Of a stretch of DNA of 64,000 nt, positions 12,101-23,641 are shown one piece after another. The translations under genes were made by a program, and so were the position numbers. Under the pieces are notes generated by a model, which was not told the origin of the DNA, searched no databases, and was given only the letters and a program-made list of their open reading frames with translations. This DNA is from Paulownia fortunei (taxonomy: Eukaryota; Streptophyta; Magnoliopsida; Lamiales; Paulowniaceae): positions 12,971,632-13,035,631 of the forward strand of contig CM033105.1 in the NCBI GenBank assembly GCA_019321725.1. Direction: 5' to 3'. The stretch's first letter is position 1. Every line of letters begins with the position of its first letter.

Positions 12101-12193
12101 GCGATGTAGATGTTAATGCAAATTAGCATATAAGTAGCATGTAGTGCATGAATCATATTGGCCAAGTGAGTAGTGTGAGGCTTGGGTATTACA
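9158..12193 (-). repeat. LTR B1 (Tekay-type Ty3/gypsy), near full length
   Basis: This is the longest copy of LTR B, matching parts of 49571-51113, 51425-52845, 52846-59554 and 60125-62235. On the minus strand it starts tgtaatacccaagcctcaca at 12193. Orientation is fixed by the copy at 51113, which directly follows a Tekay integrase end. The low end is placed at tgtataaat (9158) by comparison with 49571. The tetramer aata lies on both sides (9154-9157 and 12194-12197) and may be a remnant of a target duplication. ORFs within it are LTR sequence only. Confidence 0.7.
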
Positions 12194-12197
12194 AATA

Positions 12198-12800
12198 GCA
12201 AGGTTGGTTTCTAAATGATAGGATTGTTTGATGTATTTCAAAATTAACCTACCCTACGACGATAATTTTAAGTTAAGTTGGTGAAATCCGAAATAGTGGG
12301 TCACATCATAAGATATAATTAAAGTTAGTATAGCTACATCTGACCGATTTAAATGGTAATTAATAAATAGATGAAAATATGAGATATTTTGATCATTCGT
12401 TTATTAATTAAGATGGTCTCGATGCAATCGTCTTTAGCATGAACTACCCTATGGTGGCATATTAATTATGATATTGAATTACCATGAAAATAGAAAAATA
12501 AGTATAGGTTGATGCACCATGCATCACATTTACTATTCTGAATTTTAATTCGATATTCACACAACTACTGAATGTTATTTGTTTAATAATTTTAGTAATG
12601 GTATGTTTGGTTCAAATCTCATTCTTACATGACTTGCTAATAAAAAGTTGATTGGAGAAAACTTTGTTAAGTGGAATAATAACATGAACATAGTACTTGG
12701 CTATGAAAAATTGAATTTGTCCTCATAGAGGAATGTCCTCAAGAACCTGCTGCCAATACTCCTTGTAATATACAAGAAAGCTGTTGGGAAGATGAACTTG
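12198..12800 (+). pseudogene. Copia leader and N-terminal gag fragment
   Basis: After AT-rich leader-like DNA, 12600-12800 on the plus strand reads ANKKLIGENFVKWNNNM, NIVLGYEKL and, after frame changes, EECPQEPAANTP. This matches the start of copia gag proteins, which typically have NKLTGPNFxDWxxNLxIVL followed by EECPxEPAxNAP. It stops at about 12800, where an inverted Athila protease piece begins. It is a short broken fragment. Confidence 0.6.
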
Positions 12801-12975
12801 TCCACTTTCACTAGCATATCTTCCATTATCCCCATCGGGTTCTTAATGGACCTATCAATGAGTTGAAGAGAGATGGTGCGTGGATTTGCTTCTCCAAGCC
12901 CAAGTTTTCATTAAATAGAGAGAGACATCAGATTAATACTTACACCAAGATAGCATAAAGCTTTTATCGAAAAAT
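12795..12975 (-). pseudogene. Athila-type protease fragment, inverted
   Basis: On the minus strand this reads ALCYLGVSINLMSLSI, then KLGLGEANPRTISLQL, then DRSIKNPMGIMEDMLVKVDK and FIFPTAF. The family pattern is ALCDLGASINLMPLSI..KLGLGE..PT..SLQLADRS..PxGxxEDVLVKVDKFIFP. The active-site Asp is Tyr here, so it is dead. It lies head to head with the plus-strand pol fragment that starts at about 12985, so one of them has been inverted. Confidence 0.7.
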
Positions 12976-12984
12976 GAATTGCTA

Positions 12985-14990
12985 ATGGTGCAATGAATTA
13001 CACCAAGATAAGTCATTTCATGGTTCAAGATGACATTATTTTAGGTCATAAGGTCCTTGAAAATTCGAATAAAATTGATCATGCAAAGATTGAAACCATG
13101 GAGAAATTACCTCCACCAATATTAGTCAAGGGAATGCGAAGCTTCTCAGGATATGTCGAGTTTTACAAATGCTTTATCAAGGACTTCTCCAAGATTACAA
13201 GCCTCTTTGCACTCTTCTCATGAAAGAGGTACAATTTAAGTTTGATGAGGATGTTTTGATGCATTTCAGCATTTTAAAAGTTGTATTGGTCTCAACCCTT
13301 ATTGTAATAGCTCTAGACTAGACCTTACCTTTCGAGCTCATTTGTGATACAAGTGATTAAGCCATTGGATCAGTGTTAGGACAATGAAAATATAAATTTT
13401 TTTATGTCATATACTATGCTAGTCAAACACTAATCGTTCCGCAAATGAATTATGCCACCACTAAGAAAGATCTCTTTGTTGTGGTCTTTAGATTCGATAA
13501 AATTGGATCGTACTTGATTAGCATGAACATGATATTTTACACTGACCATTCTGCCATAAATTATCTGATTAAGAAAAGGATGCAAAGCCTAGGCTAATTC
13601 AATGGGTGTTGCTATAAGATTTTGACTTGGAGATTAGAGATAAGAATGAAATTGAGTACTTAATTATGGATCACTTATCTTGGTTAGAGCCACAAGATGG
13701 GCAAAGAATTAAAAAGCCCCATATAATTGAGACATTTTTGGATGAACAACTTTTCTCTATTGATGTTGGGAAAGCTTCCTTGATATGTGGACTTTGTGAA
13801 TTATTTGGTTGGTAATCTCTTTCCACCCGATCAAACATGTCAACAAAAGAAGAATTTTTTTTATGTTAAGCATTATTTATGGGAACTCCCCTTCTTGTAT
13901 AAGTAGTGTGCAAATCAAATCATTAGGCAATGTATCCTGAATGATGAGATTCTAAGTATACTTCCCTGTTGTCACTCATCTTTGTATGGTGGCTATTTTG
14001 GAGTGAACAAAACTGCAGTTAAAATCCTTGAGTTAAATTCAGTTTATATTGGCCAACATTGTTTAAATATGCTCAAGCTTTTGTGGATGCATGTGATAGG
14101 CGCCATCGAACTAGAAATATCTCAAGGAGATATGAGATGCCTTTTAACAACATCTCTAAAGTTTGAGGTTGCATTGCCTACCAATGATTCCAAGGTGGCG
14201 ATGAATTTCTTGAGAACATATATTTTCACTCACTTCTGTACTCCACGGGTAATTACAAGTGATAAAGGAAAGCATTTTTGCAATAAACAACTTGCTAGTC
14301 TCCCAGGTAAGTATAAGGTTACTTGTAAGATTGCTACTGCCTATCGTCCACAAACTAGTGGCTAAGTCAAGATTTCTAACAGAGAGTTGAAGTAGATTTT
14401 AGAGAAGATAGTGAGCTCATCTCGCAAAGATTGGTCTAGAAAGCTCGATGATGCACTCTGGGGTTATCGCACTACTCACACAACACCCATTGGTATGTCA
14501 CCTTATTGGTTGGTGTATGGAAAGATGTGTCACTTAGTGATGGAGTTGGAGCATCAAGCATTTTTGTGGTCAATGAGATCAATTTTGGCTTGCAAGTAGC
14601 TTGAGAAAATCGGATGCTATAATTGAATAAGCTAGATGAATTCCATCAAGAAGCTTATGAGAATGCCATGTTGTCTAAAGAGAGAACCATAAATTGGCAT
14701 GAGAAACATATTGTGCAGCAAGAATTTGTTTCAGGTTAAAAGGTTTTATTATTAAACTTATGATTGCATTTATTTCCAGGTTAGCTTCGATCGAGGTGGT
14801 TCGGACCATTCACAGCCATCCTAGTGATTCTACAAGGTGCTGTTGAGGTTAAAAATAATGATAAAAAATTCAAGGTGATTGGACAAAGGTTTAAGGTGTA
14901 TGCTAAAGGAATAGATGCTAAAAAGTCCACCATGCCTTAGCAGACCTAAACAGATGAGAACTATAAATAAAGCACTTCATGGGAGGTAAC
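12985..14990 (+). pseudogene. Athila-type pol relic (RT end, RNase H, integrase)
   Basis: Plus-strand fragments in correct order. RT/connection: HFMVQDDIILGHKV and EKLPPP..VKGMRSFSGYVEFY (12993-13220). RNase H: YYASQTL, NYATTKKDLFVVVF, YTDHSAINYL and MDHLSWLEPQ (13270-13700). Integrase: YGGYFGVNKT (13985), FCTPRVITSDKGKHFCN and YRPQTSG (14230-14365), [17 protein letters not shown] and VYGKMCHL (14410-14540), and LRSRWFGPF near 14790. The RT catalytic core is absent upstream. Many stops and shifts show it is inactive. The motifs VYGKxCHLxxELEH and LFPGxLRSRW are typical of the Athila/Tat clade. Confidence 0.85.
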
Positions 14991-15944
14991 CATTTTTTCA
15001 TTTAGTTTGTTTACTTAGTTGTCTTATAGTTAGAATGTCATTTTGAATTTAATTTTCAAGAACATGATGAAATCCTCTTTGTCTCATTTTAGGTCCTTAA
15101 TCCAGTTTATGGATGATACAAAAAGATGGGAGAATGCACAAAATGAGGTTGAGCGGGGTGAGCAACAACCTGTCCAGTACCTAGGCGCATGATATAAGTG
15201 AGAAAAAAAGTTTCCATGAAGCCCAGCGCCTTGGCATTGGGTTGAACAACAAACAAGGGCACTACGCCCAGTACCTAGGCATTGAGCACTCAGAGGCTAG
15301 GCACTAGGTCGAATTTTCTTCAACCCCCCACACTTTCCTAACTTGCTCCTCTCCTGTAGTCTACGATGACCCATCTCCTCTCCCTTCCCACTCTCATAAA
15401 TCACTCCATCCTCCTTTTTTCCTTATTATCCATACTCAAGGGACCCATTAATCTCTATTTTCTTGTAACTAGGTGGAAGCCCTCTCTAAGTTGCAAGGAT
15501 TACTTGAAGCGTGTTAATAGCGCTCTTCATTTTGGTAACCTTATCAATGCGTCTGACTTTTTAATGATGAGCTTTGTACTTTATTGTTGAGAATTAGATG
15601 TTATGGTGAAGAGAGGTTTTAGTTTCCTTTGATCATCCTCTATATGCCTACAATATGTTTGATCAATGTATTATGATGTATTTGATGAATATTGGTTGGA
15701 GTTTTTGATTGTTTGTTGTGACTTGATGAAATTAGGGGTATTGGTACCATATTGATAACAAGACATGTAACTTTTGCAATGAAGGTGTTTAATAAAAGCC
15801 TGTGAGAAATTTTGTATTTGTTGCTTGATTTGGGGCTTGTTAGCCAATAGTAGTTTAGTGTTTGGTTGTTAGGGGTGCTTTGAGGAGGTTTGGTATCAAT
15901 ATATGGCTTTGGCTATTCTTAGCATATTTGAGTTGACTTGAAAC
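14991..15944 (+). other. Athila integrase-to-ORF2 interval, noncoding
   Basis: It begins with a gggaggtaacc motif near 14980, commonly seen after integrase in Athila elements, and runs to the ORF2 start at 15945. A GC-richer patch at 15130-15310 repeats the phrases agtacctaggc and aggcatt/ggcatt. The 15366-15590 ORF lacks recognisable domains. Nothing else is supported here. Confidence 0.5.
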
Positions 15945-16340
15945 ATGGCTCCCAAGAAGCGAAAGACCTCCACTTTTACTTCTGCTTCTACTTCTATTTC
16001 CCATCAATTTGGTAAGTAAGAGTTCTTGCATCTTACTACCTCTCGGCAATACCTCAATCACACCATCAAATACAATTTAATTCTAGGGAGTGGCATCAAC
16101 ACCACTAGAGAACGTGTTCCCAAAATCATTGAAAGCTGAAGTTGGAAAGAATTTAGTCAACAACTTATTCATGTCGTGGTCCAGTTGGTTTGGAAATTCT
16201 ATGTTAATGCTACTATTCTTGAAGGCTTTTAGGTATATGTGTGAGGGAAATGGGTTCGATTTCACTGCTTTGTTATCAATCAGTTTTATGGTCTCTCGGA
16301 TATTGACAATGATGGATACTCCACTTATAATTATTATTTT
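15945..16340 (+). pseudogene. Athila ORF2 N-terminal part (putative plant transposon protein family)
   Basis: It starts MAPKKRKTSTFTSASTS at 15945. After frameshifts it reads RERVPKIIES, then WKEFSQQLI, WKFYVNATI, GKWVRFHC and INQFYGLSDIDNDGYSTY. This is the pattern of the uncharacterised Athila ORF (MAPKR..., EFYANA, VRGKWVPF, INEFYGLPDIDDDEY) usually annotated as putative plant transposon protein. Its function is unknown. The frame is broken several times, and the remainder of the protein is replaced at about 16341 by an inverted segment. Confidence 0.65.
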
Positions 16341-16875
16341 TAATGTTTGTTTTTTTTGGGAAAACAGAACCTAAGAAATGACAGAGAAAAACTCCACCCC
16401 CAAACTTAGAACTAACATTGTCCTTGTTGTGAAAACAAATAACAAATAAAGCGTAGAGGACTTCCTTTAATAAAAAGGGGTGCTCAATTCTCATCCCCCG
16501 CATCAACTGGGCTGACCTCAAGTAAAGAAGGGTGAAATGCTGGTGGAGATGGTGGAGTAAGGAATAGAACATTAGCCCCCAACTGAGTGAATGTCTGCTC
16601 AATGGTAGAGATGACTCCCACTTGAAAAGTATAGAATGTTTAGTGGTAGGTAGCAAACTAATGAATATCTGTGCATAAGCCTTGAAAATAATGTTGAGTG
16701 CCTGCAAATCCTACTCCAAGGCAATGAGACAGTCAACAACAAACAGCTAACGAGGGGGTCCACTGTTATGAGAACCAAGTGGTATCCTTATCATGTCGGG
16801 TCTTGTAAGTCTCCATGATGGCATTGTTGATGATGTCTTTGGGAGGAAGCAACTCTTAATGCAGGCCTTAAGTAA
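16341..16875 (-). pseudogene. Athila ORF2 C-terminal end and polypurine box, inverted
   Basis: On the minus strand this reads LPPKDIINNAIMET-like residues, then a proline-rich tail, then the element-typical box of aaggacaatgt followed by aagtttgggggtgg (complement of about 16396-16427). In Athila elements this box lies downstream of ORF2 in the same direction. Here it points back towards ORF2, so the segment is inverted relative to both the ORF2 start (15945) and the following LTR (16876). Confidence 0.6.
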
Positions 16876-17540
16876 TGATAAGCTCATAATTTGACATATT
16901 TCTAATACTCTCAAAAGCACAAATTTGAATGTTTTATCTCATAATTGATGAAATTGTGCCTTATCTTATGATATTTGTTGCATAGATTTAATAAATGAAG
17001 AAATGGAGTTAAAAGTTGAAAAAAATAGGCTAAACAATCAGTAATGCATGAAAATTTTATAATGTAGTAATTATCATACTTTTGGCATAACTTTCCCCAC
17101 AAATATAATATTGAGCTGATTTAAGTGGATAGAAAAATCTTACAGATAGGAATACAATTCTTATGAAGAGACCAAAAGATAATTCATCCTAGAAAGAGGT
17201 CAAAAATCGATTGAAATAAGCTTAACAGTGTAGTCTAGACCAGTTAAGTGCTTGAGGAACAGGGGATCTCGCGCCACGATGGACCCAAGGTCACATCACG
17301 GCACAAGGGGCAAAAATGGACTACTACTAGTAGATTTTGAAGTACTGTGACACCCTTAAGGTCGCGCCAGGACGAGAGTAGTCTTAGGCAGAAAGAAAGT
17401 ATGCGGATTTTGGGGAGAAGTGGCAATCTAAGGTATACTATACAGACACAATTACATCACAAATGAGAGATACATATGCTTACACATAATTTCTTGAGCA
17501 ACAAACATGTGTGGATATATAACATACAATACACACATCA

Positions 17541-17660
17541 TATAACACACAATTCATCACTCACACATACTCTACTCCTAAATTCTCACACACAATTCAT
17601 CACTCACACATACTCTACACCTAAATTCTCACACACAATTCCATTTCACCCAAAACACAT
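17541..17660 (+). repeat. 43-base tandem repeat in LTR G
   Basis: The phrase aattcatcactcacacat recurs at 17551 and 17594, and a third partial copy begins aattccat at 17637, giving a 43-base period and about 2.3 copies. It is rich in ACAC and inflates a histidine/threonine ORF at 17476-17754 that is not a gene. Confidence 0.8.
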
Positions 17661-18062
17661 TTCTCCATACACCACACCAAGAACACACACACACCCATTA
17701 CCAAGGAGATTGGGTTTTGAAGATAAAAAGGGGAGAAGCTTCATTGGACATTGAAGATTTTGAAGAAGAAGTGAAAAATCACTTAGTAGTTGTAATCTTT
17801 TACGTTCTTCTTTCAATTTGCTGAGTCCTAAGACATTTGTAAGAATCATGATGTTTGCAAACACTTGGTTCTTATTTATTTTCAATGTGAACTAAACCAT
17901 TTTTGTCAAGGTTTGGAAAGCCATCTTAATGGAGTTATGATTTGATGCTTTTAGTTGGATGGTCCGTAGCTAGAGATGGTGCGAGCAGCCTACTAGGGGT
18001 AGATTTGGTCCGACTCAAGAGAGAGCACCAATTACATTAGGAAGACCTACCATCACATAACC

Positions 18063-20305
18063 TATAAGAGTATGATGCCTATTGCCCCAATTAGATTAGG
18101 TGTATTTTACTCTTTTTCTTTTGAAAAGATAATCTTATTGGGAATCATATTAATAAAAAGGCATTTTCTTTATCTTTTATCTTACATCTTTTATTTTTGT
18201 ACATTGGATAAAATCCTTACACCAAATTTAGTCACGAGTCATGGTCGCGCATATGATGGTGATCATGGAATATACCTTTAAAGCTTTGGTGTTAAATAAG
18301 TTCTGAGGCGAGAGTTTTTTTTGAGATGGGACAACAAATAGCTCAGTAAAACTCACATATACGATGCATGCTTGTGAGACAAGGATGTCATATTCCATTG
18401 GCATTAGCGTAGAGACACAAGTGCATGTATGTGAATGCTTGTTAGGGAACAAGTACACCAAACATGGCCTGACAAGAAATTCTTAGCTGGAGGCTTTACC
18501 TATCGAAATAAAAATTTATGTGTTACAATAGTACACAGTTCTAGTCTTCGGACTTGAGGTACGATGGTAGCCTTGTGTGTATCCTACAACACTTTGATAT
18601 ATCTTCTAATTACTTGATAATCACAAAGGGGGTATGTTGGGTGTTGCACTGGTGTGCATGGAGGTTTTTTAGTAGCTAATATAGAATTCGATGCTTGTCT
18701 TTTTAAACAAGAAAATCTCCTGTATTTTCATAGTTCATGATTCAAAGACCTTGGACAAGGCAGGATGAATCGTGATTCATAAGGAATTATTGGAACTTGA
18801 AATGAGATCATAGTTATTGAATCATTTAGGGTTTTGACTTATAATCTATGTCCTAGATTCAATCGGGAGATTAGCTGTCGAAAGGACTGTACGTGTATGA
18901 TACTCGCAACTAAAATAGGTTTACTTGTTATTTCACCTAAGACTAGTTTATCGTGATTACTTGCTAGCTGTTTTCATGGATAGTGAGGTTTTTAAAATTA
19001 AGGAGTTAATTCCAAGCGGATTAATTAATTGGAATAATTGTTATTCATAAGTTGCAAATATTCCAAGCCTACTATTGGCTTAGTAGTGAACCTAAGAGGG
19101 TCACACATCTTTATGGAAAGTAATATTTCTAATTTTGTAATTTATCCAACGGTTGAAAATTAATTAATTAATATTGATTGATTAATTAATTAAGGGTTCT
19201 ATTTAATTTAATGATTAAATTAAGTTATTCAATTAAGTAATTAGATTATTTAATTGGACCTAATTTGATTAGCAAGCACAATTGGAGTAAATTATAATTA
19301 ATCAATTGAACTAATTAATTTAGAATTAAATTAATTGGATTGATTTGTGATTTTTTTAAGTCCAAGCCCAAAAATTAAAGTGGATCACTTAAGAATCCCA
19401 TTAGAATATGAAGAGAATAAATTAAATAAATATGATTTATTTAATTAACATATTTATAAATAAATAAATATAGTGAGATTTTTATAGGATAAAAATCGAC
19501 CATTAGGATTTATTTTATATAAATATATTTTAGGTATATATTTGATATGTATCCATCTTGATGCTATTTGAAGAGTTCAAATTAATATCAATAATATATG
19601 TAGACAATTTTGATATCTAATGTAGTCTCAAATAAGTCCACATACATTGTAGAGAGAAAAAAAAAGAGTTATTGGAAGATTTGGAATCCTTCCAAATTTA
19701 AATTTTGAAATATTGGAGTAGGAGCAAATTTTCAGCCCCTATTTAAAGGGAGAGGGCTGAAAATTATATGTAATTTTTGACAAAAAATTATTTTGTTAAG
19801 TCTTCTATTTTTCTCTCTAAGAAAAGAAAAGAAAAGATAGAAAAAGAAAGTATTTTCTTGAAATCTTGATTTTGTTGTTCTTTAAAAGAAAACCAGTTTC
19901 TTGATATTCTCTTTATAACCAAGTTTCAAGAACTTATAGAATCAATATTTATTTTTCTTGAAAGTTTGTTCTTGATCTATCAATTAGATCAAAAGGCAAA
20001 GTTTACTGCGGATCTAGATTAGTAAACGATTAAAAGAATACTGGCATATACGGTGGACCTCATAGAGGGCATACACTTAGATACTTGCGAGTTTTGAGAG
20101 TTTTGATAAGTAATTGATTGTTTCATTACCTACAACAACTGAAGTGCTTGAAAGGTATAATTTGAGTTAATATATTTATTTTATATATATTCACTTGAAT
20201 AAGTACGATCGTTAGAATCGCTTTCGAATCAAGGGGATAAATTTATGTTTGATAAAAAATTTAATTTTCTGTTGCGTATGCCCCTTCGGTTATAGCTAAC
20301 CCACA
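18063..20305 (+). repeat. Copia solo LTR C1 with target duplication
   Basis: It is a direct repeat of LTR C2 (54192-56226 plus 58521-58888) over its whole length. It ends in cccaca at 20305; the start is tataagagtatgatgcc, where C2 has tgttagagtaggatgcc. Flanks are taacc (18058-18062) and caacc (20306-20310), one mismatch in five. It sits inside Athila LTR G with no internal region, so it is a solo LTR left by recombination. The lineage within copia is uncertain. Confidence 0.75.
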
Positions 20306-20622
20306 CAACCCACATCATTCCTAATCACAATTGAGCTAGGTTCATAGCAACATAGGATGGCTAACCAATGCTTTGACTCTCTTTAGTATTGAATCTAATC
20401 TATCAATATCCTTAGGTTTTAGTTGATTTTATTAAATTTGGTAATTGTTGCATTTTATTTCAATCACCACTATAATCGTTAACTTGAATATAGCATAGGT
20501 AATCTATAATTGGTACTTACATACACACTCCCTTGGGATACAATACTATAATCACTCTTTATTACTTGTTGACAATGTGCACTTGTGGTTTTGTTACCAC
20601 TGTTTCGGGATCACCATGTGTT

Positions 20623-20640
20623 TGGCACCATTGTCGGGGA
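20623..20640 (+). other. Primer-binding site, Athila/Tat type
   Basis: The bases tggcaccattgtcgggga match the tRNA-Asp-type site tggcgccgttgccgggga with three changes of the transition type. It lies six bases after the end of LTR G and shows that the element starting here is in plus orientation. Confidence 0.8.
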
Positions 20641-20802
20641 GTTTGTTTTTGTGTGATATCAGTTGATTATCTAGTTGTAGTTTCACCATTTTATTTACTT
20701 TATTTTTTATTTCATAGCTTTTTTTTTTGTTTTCTTTGTATCACTTTCTTTGTTCAATCTACTTTGAGAGTTCTTGCTTTTCATTGTAGGTGTTGTTGGT
20801 AC

Positions 20803-22063
20803 ATGACCCGGTCATCTATATGGGATCTCGAGCCATACAACCCAGAAATAGAGAGAACTCATCGTTGGTTGATTAGGGAAGCAAAAGAGGTAAGAATGGC
20901 CAACAACAAGCGAAATGTGGAGAATAGATCATTGTTGGATTATGAGGCCGACAATACAAGTAAATAGTTTTGAGATTAAATTGGCAGTCATTTAAATAAT
21001 ACAAACTTCAATGCAGTTTGGTGGTTCGCCAAGTGACAATCCCAATGCCCACATCACAAACTTTTTGTAGATTTGTTACACTTTTAAACACAATAGAGTG
21101 ACTGATGATGCTATTAGGCTGAGATTATTGTCATTTCTTTAAGGGACTAAGCAAAGAGTTCACTTATTTCATTGCCCACCGAATCAATTACCACATGGGA
21201 GGTCATGGCATAAGCATTCCTTGCAAAATATTTTCTATCTTCCAAAATAGTAAAACTAAGGAACGACACCACCATATTTGTACAATTTGAATTGGATTCC
21301 CTGTATGAAGGTTGAGAGAGGTTCAAGGACTTGTTGAGGAGGTACCAATACCATGGTCTGCCCACATGGTTGCAAGTGCAAGCATTTTATAATGGTTTGT
21401 CACCCGCTATCCATTCCATGCTAGATACAGCAGCGGGAGGCACAATCATGAGAAAAACTTTGGAGGAGGCATACGAGTTGTTAGAGAAATGACATCAAAA
21501 AATTACCAAAGGAAAATGGATAGAATTTTGAGAAAGAAGGCACGAAGAGTGCACACCATTATGGATGTATGTGTCAGAGATGGCAATTATCGACACATAC
21601 TTTGCCTTTTCGGCTCAAATTGAAGCATTGAACAAGAAGACTGATAACATGAGTGCTTTGGCGATGAAGGTAAAAACTGTCACATGTGAGTTATATAGAA
21701 GTGGACATTATAGCACCGAGTGACAAGTGGGGAAACCATTTTCATCCTCATCAGAGGAAGCCAATTATATTTGGAATTTCAATAGGCAAACAAAACAATC
21801 CTTATTCCCAAACATACAACCCCGGATGGAGGAATCATCCAAATTTTGCATGTGAAGATTAAGGTAACCAAGGCACATCTCAAGCCAATCAAAGTATGGT
21901 AAGACCTCTACCACCCGGTTACATACCCTAAGAAAAGAGATCAAATCTTAAAGAACTTGAGCTAAGTTTATTTCTAATACCGAGGTGAGATTCCAAAAAT
22001 AATGAGACAAACTTACAAAATTTAGAAACTCAAGTAGATCAAATTGCAAGTATGGTCTCGGGG
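20803..22063 (+). pseudogene. Athila-type gag relic
   Basis: From the ATG at 20803 it reads DLEPYNPEIERTHRWL, followed by FGGSPSDNPNAHITNFL and TDDAIRLRLLSFL. Frameshifted pieces then give LVQFE-like, RFKDLLRRYQYHGLPT, LQVQAFYNGLSPAI, AAGGTIM and LEEAYELLE. A zinc-knuckle remnant CELYRSGHYSTE is near 21690, and ETNLQNLETQVDQIASM is near 22010-22055. This is the capsid to nucleocapsid order of Athila gag. It ends abruptly at 22063 where LTR D begins. It has many stops and is inactive. Upstream codons 20533-20802 are leader, not protein. Confidence 0.85.
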
Positions 22064-23641
22064 TGTTAATATTTTACAAACCGCAAGTGCATGGTGTTAA
22101 GTTTTATTACAACAGTCAGTTGAGTATCGTACCCACAAGGATTGTAATAAAAAATTACAGCAAGTACTGTGGTTTAAATAGTCCCAATTTTATCTAGAGA
22201 ATAAAGTGATGATTGGTAAACAAGTAGAATAAGATAAAAATTGTAAAAGAAAAGAATGGAGTTCTTAGAAGTAATACAACAAACACCTTATGAGCAAGAA
22301 ATTCTAGAGGAATGACTCACCTAATTATTACCTATGTTCTTTCTTCCAAAAGATACTAATTCAATTCAACAACACATATAAGTTAAGAATTCCTAAGCTA
22401 ATCAATTCCGTCTCTCGAGTACCGAATTGACTATGATTTTCAACATGAATTTTAATATCTTTATAAAAAACTCAAGAATAAAACTCTACAAAGTTCAATG
22501 AATTCTTTTTCAAAACTTTAGAGGTTTCATAAGCTTCTCAACTCTATAATTACTAGGTAATGTTATTCTTATGATCTTGTATAATCTTACCTCTCTCGAT
22601 TATCGAATCTCATACATCAACAATCTCAATTAATGGCCAAATAATCAAGATACAATACTAAGTAAGATAGCACAAACAAGATGAATAACTTGAACTAATA
22701 TTATTTAGAATTCAAAATATAGGATCAAATAAGGTTACATCATCCTCTAGAAAGAAAAGTTTAGTTCATCATGTATGAATATAACTTCAAGAAATACATA
22801 AGAGAGAACATAGAAATTGTTCAACAATTTGTGAAGTGAGAGGAATGGTTGAAGCACTCCTTGTCTCCAAGAATGGCTTCCTTGTCTTCAAGAATGACTC
22901 TCTTTTACTTAAGAATGGCACCTTATGTCCAGCAGCACCTCATTCTATCCAGAATACCTTCTCACGTACAAGCATGCCTTTGGGGGCTCTTTAGGGTCCT
23001 TAAAATCATATGGGAGATGCCCTAAAGAGGGCAAAAAATCTATTTTGCCTATTTTATCTATGTGGCAGTGTGTAGGCGCTGACTGGACAGCTAGACGTTG
23101 AACATTATGTCCAAAACCAGTTTCTACAACGTTGGTAGCCTCTTTCAACCAATTTTTCACCACCTTCTAGGCCAAATTGGCTTCTGGTGTCTTCATAATA
23201 ATTGTAGCCCTATCAATTAGATTTCTATATCTTTATGAATGATCACAATAAGCCATGTGTGGAGAGAGTTACCAAGATGTGTCATACCATAAATTTTCAG
23301 TCTAATGTTGACTTTTGAACTCAATATTTCTCATTAAAATCGTAGGAACTGGATTTTGTGGCAAACATAAAAGTTGTAGATCTATTTCTTAGCTTTCCAA
23401 TGGAGCAGGAATCAAGTCAATATGATATTAAAGCAAAGACTATGATTGAAATACAAATACTACTATCAGTAGCAACACAATATGGGTTCTTTCAAAATCT
23501 CAACTAAGTTTTTGTTTCTTTCCATTTTATTCTCATTTTGCCATTACCTACCAGATTTCAAACTAAATGCATAAAAATTAACATAAACACTTGAATATTA
23601 ACCAGGAGGCATATAAATTATTGGTATAAAACCACTTATCA
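22064..23641 (-). repeat. 3' LTR of element D
   Basis: On the minus strand it starts tgataagtggttttatacc at 23641 and ends ...attaaca at 22064. It repeats at 39560-41016 in the same orientation, with landmarks such as agtcccaattttatctaga and atgggttctttcaaaat in both. The adjoining polypurine tract at 23642-23656 marks it as the 3' LTR. It abuts Athila gag of the opposite orientation at 22063. ORFs inside, such as 22945-23163, are LTR sequence. Confidence 0.8.

Larger units (their letters stand above)
16876..20616 (+). repeat. Athila-type LTR G, split by copia solo LTR C1
   Basis: It starts tgataagctcataatttgac at 16876, the usual Athila start, and ends near gggatcacca at 20616, directly before the tRNA-Asp-type primer site at 20623. 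Removing the inserted LTR C1 and its duplicated target leaves about 1.49 kb. Inside lie a GC-rich block with cgcgcc motifs (17265-17380) and a 43-base tandem repeat. It follows ORF2/pol pieces and precedes gag in the same direction, so it may serve as 3' LTR of one element and 5' LTR of the next. Confidence 0.65.

Noticed and set aside
17476..17754. His/Thr-rich ORF
   Set aside because: It is produced by the ACAC-rich 43-base tandem repeat within an Athila LTR.
20533..20802. Hydrophobic N-terminal extension of the Athila gag ORF
   Set aside because: This part contains the LTR end and primer-binding site, so it is leader sequence; the recognisable gag begins at 20803.
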